DNA of 64,000 nt from Agarophyton chilense (Eukaryota > Rhodophyta > Florideophyceae > Gracilariales > Gracilariaceae): the NCBI GenBank assembly GCA_030374765.1, contig JARGXX010000079.1, forward strand, positions 62,001-126,000, in the 5' to 3' direction. Positions 61,871 through 64,000 of the stretch are shown in pieces. The position numbers and the translations under genes are program-made. Position 1 is the stretch's first letter; each line of letters opens with the position of its first letter. Under the pieces are notes generated by a model. That model was not told the DNA's origin and did not search any database. It was given only the letters and a program-made list of their open reading frames with translations.

Positions 61871-62672
61871 TTGACCTAGTTCTCACTCAAAGTCCTATTT
61901 CTGAGGGTTGTTCGCGCTTCTGAGTGTAAAACGTACTTGGCTTTATCCATTGCGGAGCTGCACCGTGGAAGAGGGTGGCAACATTATTGCAAGAGAGAGA
62001 GGGAGTCCACTGTAGTGAATCTCGAGCCCAAGTTGCAGACTGCCCCTATTCCTGCCCAAATATCACCAAGGACTAGTAGAGTACTATTTAGGTCGCTCCG
62101 CTCGAGAGTGCAAGCAATCGCACGATCGGCATAGTGATTGAATCTAGCAAAGACTTTAAACCATTGACAGAGCTCGGAAGCTGACTAACTCTGTGTTCGT
62201 ATAGCTATATTGCTTCGATCAAACATATTTGTTATGTGTGTGTGTGGGTGTGGGTGTGGGTGTGGGTGTGTGAAAGAGAGCCATGTCTTAGGTACATGAG
62301 ACTACTTTCAACCTCCTCGGCCATTTTCAAAATTAATACGAGAAATCAATTGCCAAGAGAGACACACGGTGCCAAACATCTGCGTATGCCATCGAACCAA
62401 AGAGATATGTTTGGCGGCAGCCTCTTGACAGCTAGCATCTCGCAGGCGACAGGGCTAGCTAGCACCAACAAAGTATCGAAACTATCCTGAATGGAAACTT
62501 TTCCATGCATCCCTCCTTGTGTAGACTCCGAAACCTGCTCAACATAAGATAACAAGCGTCCATTTGCAACCTGGTATAAAAGGCAACATGATCATCGATA
62601 ACTGAAGTCGACTAGGCCTTCGTAGAATTCCGATCTTTCTGACATCGTGTGCAGTACGTTTATGAATCTATA
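61871..62672. other. Intergenic region with TGTGGG repeats
   Basis: No gene. It contains a GT-rich simple repeat at 62235-62272 and the promoter of the amidinotransferase gene. Confidence 0.55.
62235..62272. repeat. GT-rich simple repeat (TGTGGG units)
   Basis: TG dinucleotides followed by four TGTGGG-type hexamers and then TG again. It is a microsatellite, with telomere-like G-richness that I do not interpret further. Confidence 0.9.
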
Positions 62673-63878
62673 ATGTTGGAGTCTGAGAAGCTTGTTAATT
62701 CCTGGACAGAATGGGAACAGCTCCGTGAAGTTATTGTTGCCCGTCTTCCCAATGACGCTTGCTTTCCCCCTGAGGGACCTGATTTTCGAGCCGAATGTAA
62801 CAACGAATACATAGCATCTACTTTGAGGTGGCCTGTTGGTCCAAAGCACCCTAAGGAAATCGAAAAGGCAAATGGGGAATATGATTTCTTGGCTGAGACT
62901 CTTGAGAGTGAAGGAGTGACCGTGAAGCGCCCCACACTCATTCCACAGAACACGCCCTTGGTCACTCCTTTCTGGAAAACGCCAACTATGTACAACTGCT
63001 GCCCACGAGACAAGCTACTTGTGGTTGGCAATGAGATCCTCGAAGCTGCGATGTCCCATCGAGCACGATTGTTTGAGGAATACTGCTATCGTGACATCAT
63101 TATGGACTACTACAGAAGAGATAAGCAAATGATGTGGACTGCAGCCCCAAAGCCAATGATGCGAGATGCTTTGTATCAGCATCAAGTTGACAAGGCGCAG
63201 AAAGTCAAGGTTCCTTTTTGGGACAGAATTGATGAGAAATCAAGGAAAAAAACAGGCATCATCTCCGCTGAAGACGTTGCGAGCAACAAGCACAAGTATG
63301 AATTCTCTACGACAGAGGATGAGCCCATTTGGGATGCGGCTGATGTGGCTCGTATAGGGAAGGACCTGTTTGTCATTCATAGTAACACCACCAATCGCAT
63401 GGGATTCGAATGGCTACGACGACACTTCTCCCACAAAGGGATCGACTGTCATTTGATGCACTTCCCAGATGACCTGAAGCCGCAACACATTGACAGCAAC
63501 TTCATACCACTTCGCCCGGGACTAATTCTCTGTAATCGTGAGCGACCACCATTAGAAAACGAAGTCCAAATGTTCAGAGAGGGCAACTGGAAGCTGATCG
63601 AATCTGCATCGCCAAGCTGTATAAATTATCCAATGCCGGATTTCTGTCACTGCAGTGCCAATGGCATGACTGTTAACATATTTAGTATTTCCCCAGAGAA
63701 GATTGTTGTTGAAGAGAACGAAAAGGATTTGATTATGCAACTGGAGGACTTCGGGTTCGATGTCATCGCAGTTCCTTTTCGGAACACGTACCAATTCGGA
63801 GGAGGGCTGCAATGCGCTACAAACGACATTCGCCGAGATGGTAGCGTGAAGGATTATTTTAATGTTGACTACAATTGA
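62673..63878 (+). CDS. Arginine:glycine amidinotransferase family enzyme
   Basis: A 401-aa protein from ATG 62673; the frame is open upstream to a GTG at 62649, which is not used. The family fold begins SWTEWEQLREVIVARLP. Catalytic elements: DAADVARIGKDLFV (Asp about 221-224), KPQHIDSNF (His272), and the nucleophile Cys381 in GGGLQCATNDIRRDG. These match the Asp/His/Cys set of AGAT, which moves the amidino group of arginine to glycine or a related amine. AGAT makes guanidinoacetate, the creatine precursor; related bacterial enzymes modify other amines. The acceptor here is unknown. No targeting peptide is obvious (animal AGAT is mitochondrial). Confidence 0.85.
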   Translation: MLESEKLVNSWTEWEQLREVIVARLPNDACFPPEGPDFRAECNNEYIASTLRWPVGPKHPKEIEKANGEYDFLAETLESEGVTVKRPTLIPQNTPLVTPFWKTPTMYNCCPRDKLLVVGNEILEAAMSHRARLFEEYCYRDIIMDYYRRDKQMMWTAAPKPMMRDALYQHQVDKAQKVKVPFWDRIDEKSRKKTGIISAEDVASNKHKYEFSTTEDEPIWDAADVARIGKDLFVIHSNTTNRMGFEWLRRHFSHKGIDCHLMHFPDDLKPQHIDSNFIPLRPGLILCNRERPPLENEVQMFREGNWKLIESASPSCINYPMPDFCHCSANGMTVNIFSISPEKIVVEENEKDLIMQLEDFGFDVIAVPFRNTYQFGGGLQCATNDIRRDGSVKDYFNVDYN

Positions 63879-63906
63879 ACCGAAAATGTGGCCTGCTGTA
63901 CAACAC

Positions 63907-63946
63907 ATTAGCTCTAGCTAGTGGCCCCGAATGGCCACAAGCTAAT
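63907..63946. other. Hairpin in 3' flank of amidinotransferase gene
   Basis: ATTAGCT (63907-63913) pairs with AGCTAAT (63940-63946), and GTGGCC (63921-63926) pairs with GGCCAC (63933-63938). It starts 29 bp after the stop codon. It may be a 3'-end processing or stability element; the function is not shown. Confidence 0.5.
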
Positions 63947-64000
63947 CGTCATGTTTGTACAAGTGTAGCCCAATCTTGCTGCGTTTTTGTGGCGATTACT

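Noticed and set aside
1-64000. CRISPR arrays, operons or ribosome binding sites
   Set aside because: None seen; gene structure and content are eukaryotic.

Overview
The window looks like nuclear DNA of a compact, intron-poor, plastid-bearing eukaryote, and a red alga is the best guess. The reasons are these. Large single-exon genes (TOR, GCP3, listerin, PEMT) stand next to genes with plastid-type N-termini (HflX, a DUF4079 membrane protein, a PRXL2-like protein). Two small mitochondrial genes are present (bS21m, LYRM7/MZM1). A tRNA-Leu appears to carry a short intron inside its D-loop, a trait described for the red alga Cyanidioschyzon. The lineage is inference; no phylogenetic marker was run.

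Layout. 1-17.5 kb is a dense housekeeping block: the 3' end of TOR kinase, a bZIP-like factor, gamma-tubulin complex component GCP3, a WD40/coiled-coil protein, a PRXL2-like redox protein, a GC-rich patch with a Cys-containing ORF divergent from mitochondrial bS21m, a short-chain dehydrogenase, and an unrecognised gene with one probable 61-nt intron. 18.7-25.8 kb is a transposon zone: a frameshifted Tc1 element, then a tyrosine-recombinase retroelement (gag-like, RT-RNase H, YR) between 195-bp direct repeats. 27-33.3 kb holds a hemerythrin-like protein with lost ligands, HflX, LYRM7/MZM1, a DUF4079 protein and a Nudix hydrolase of the plant NUDT9/animal NUDT22 type. 34.5-36.2 kb holds a second, intact Tc1 copy that sits at the centre of an older palindrome. 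38-46 kb has two secreted CAP/SCP-domain paralogues on either side of a CAMK-like kinase. 46-52.7 kb has an AAGAB/p34-like adaptor-binding protein, a decayed aminotransferase, a membrane-anchored cyclophilin, tRNA-Leu(UAA) and PEMT. 57-64 kb has listerin (LTN1) and an arginine:glycine amidinotransferase-family enzyme.

The genes do not form one pathway. Functional themes are growth and proteostasis (TOR, listerin, cyclophilin, HflX), organelle biogenesis (bS21m, LYRM7, DUF4079), cytoskeleton (GCP3) and lipid or amidino metabolism (PEMT, amidinotransferase). The accessory parts are the transposons, several foldback repeats, and the CAP-kinase-CAP cluster. The strongest unusual signals are the D-loop intron in tRNA-Leu, the Tc1 family with doubled (IR/DR) ends, and the YR retroelement with direct rather than inverted repeats.
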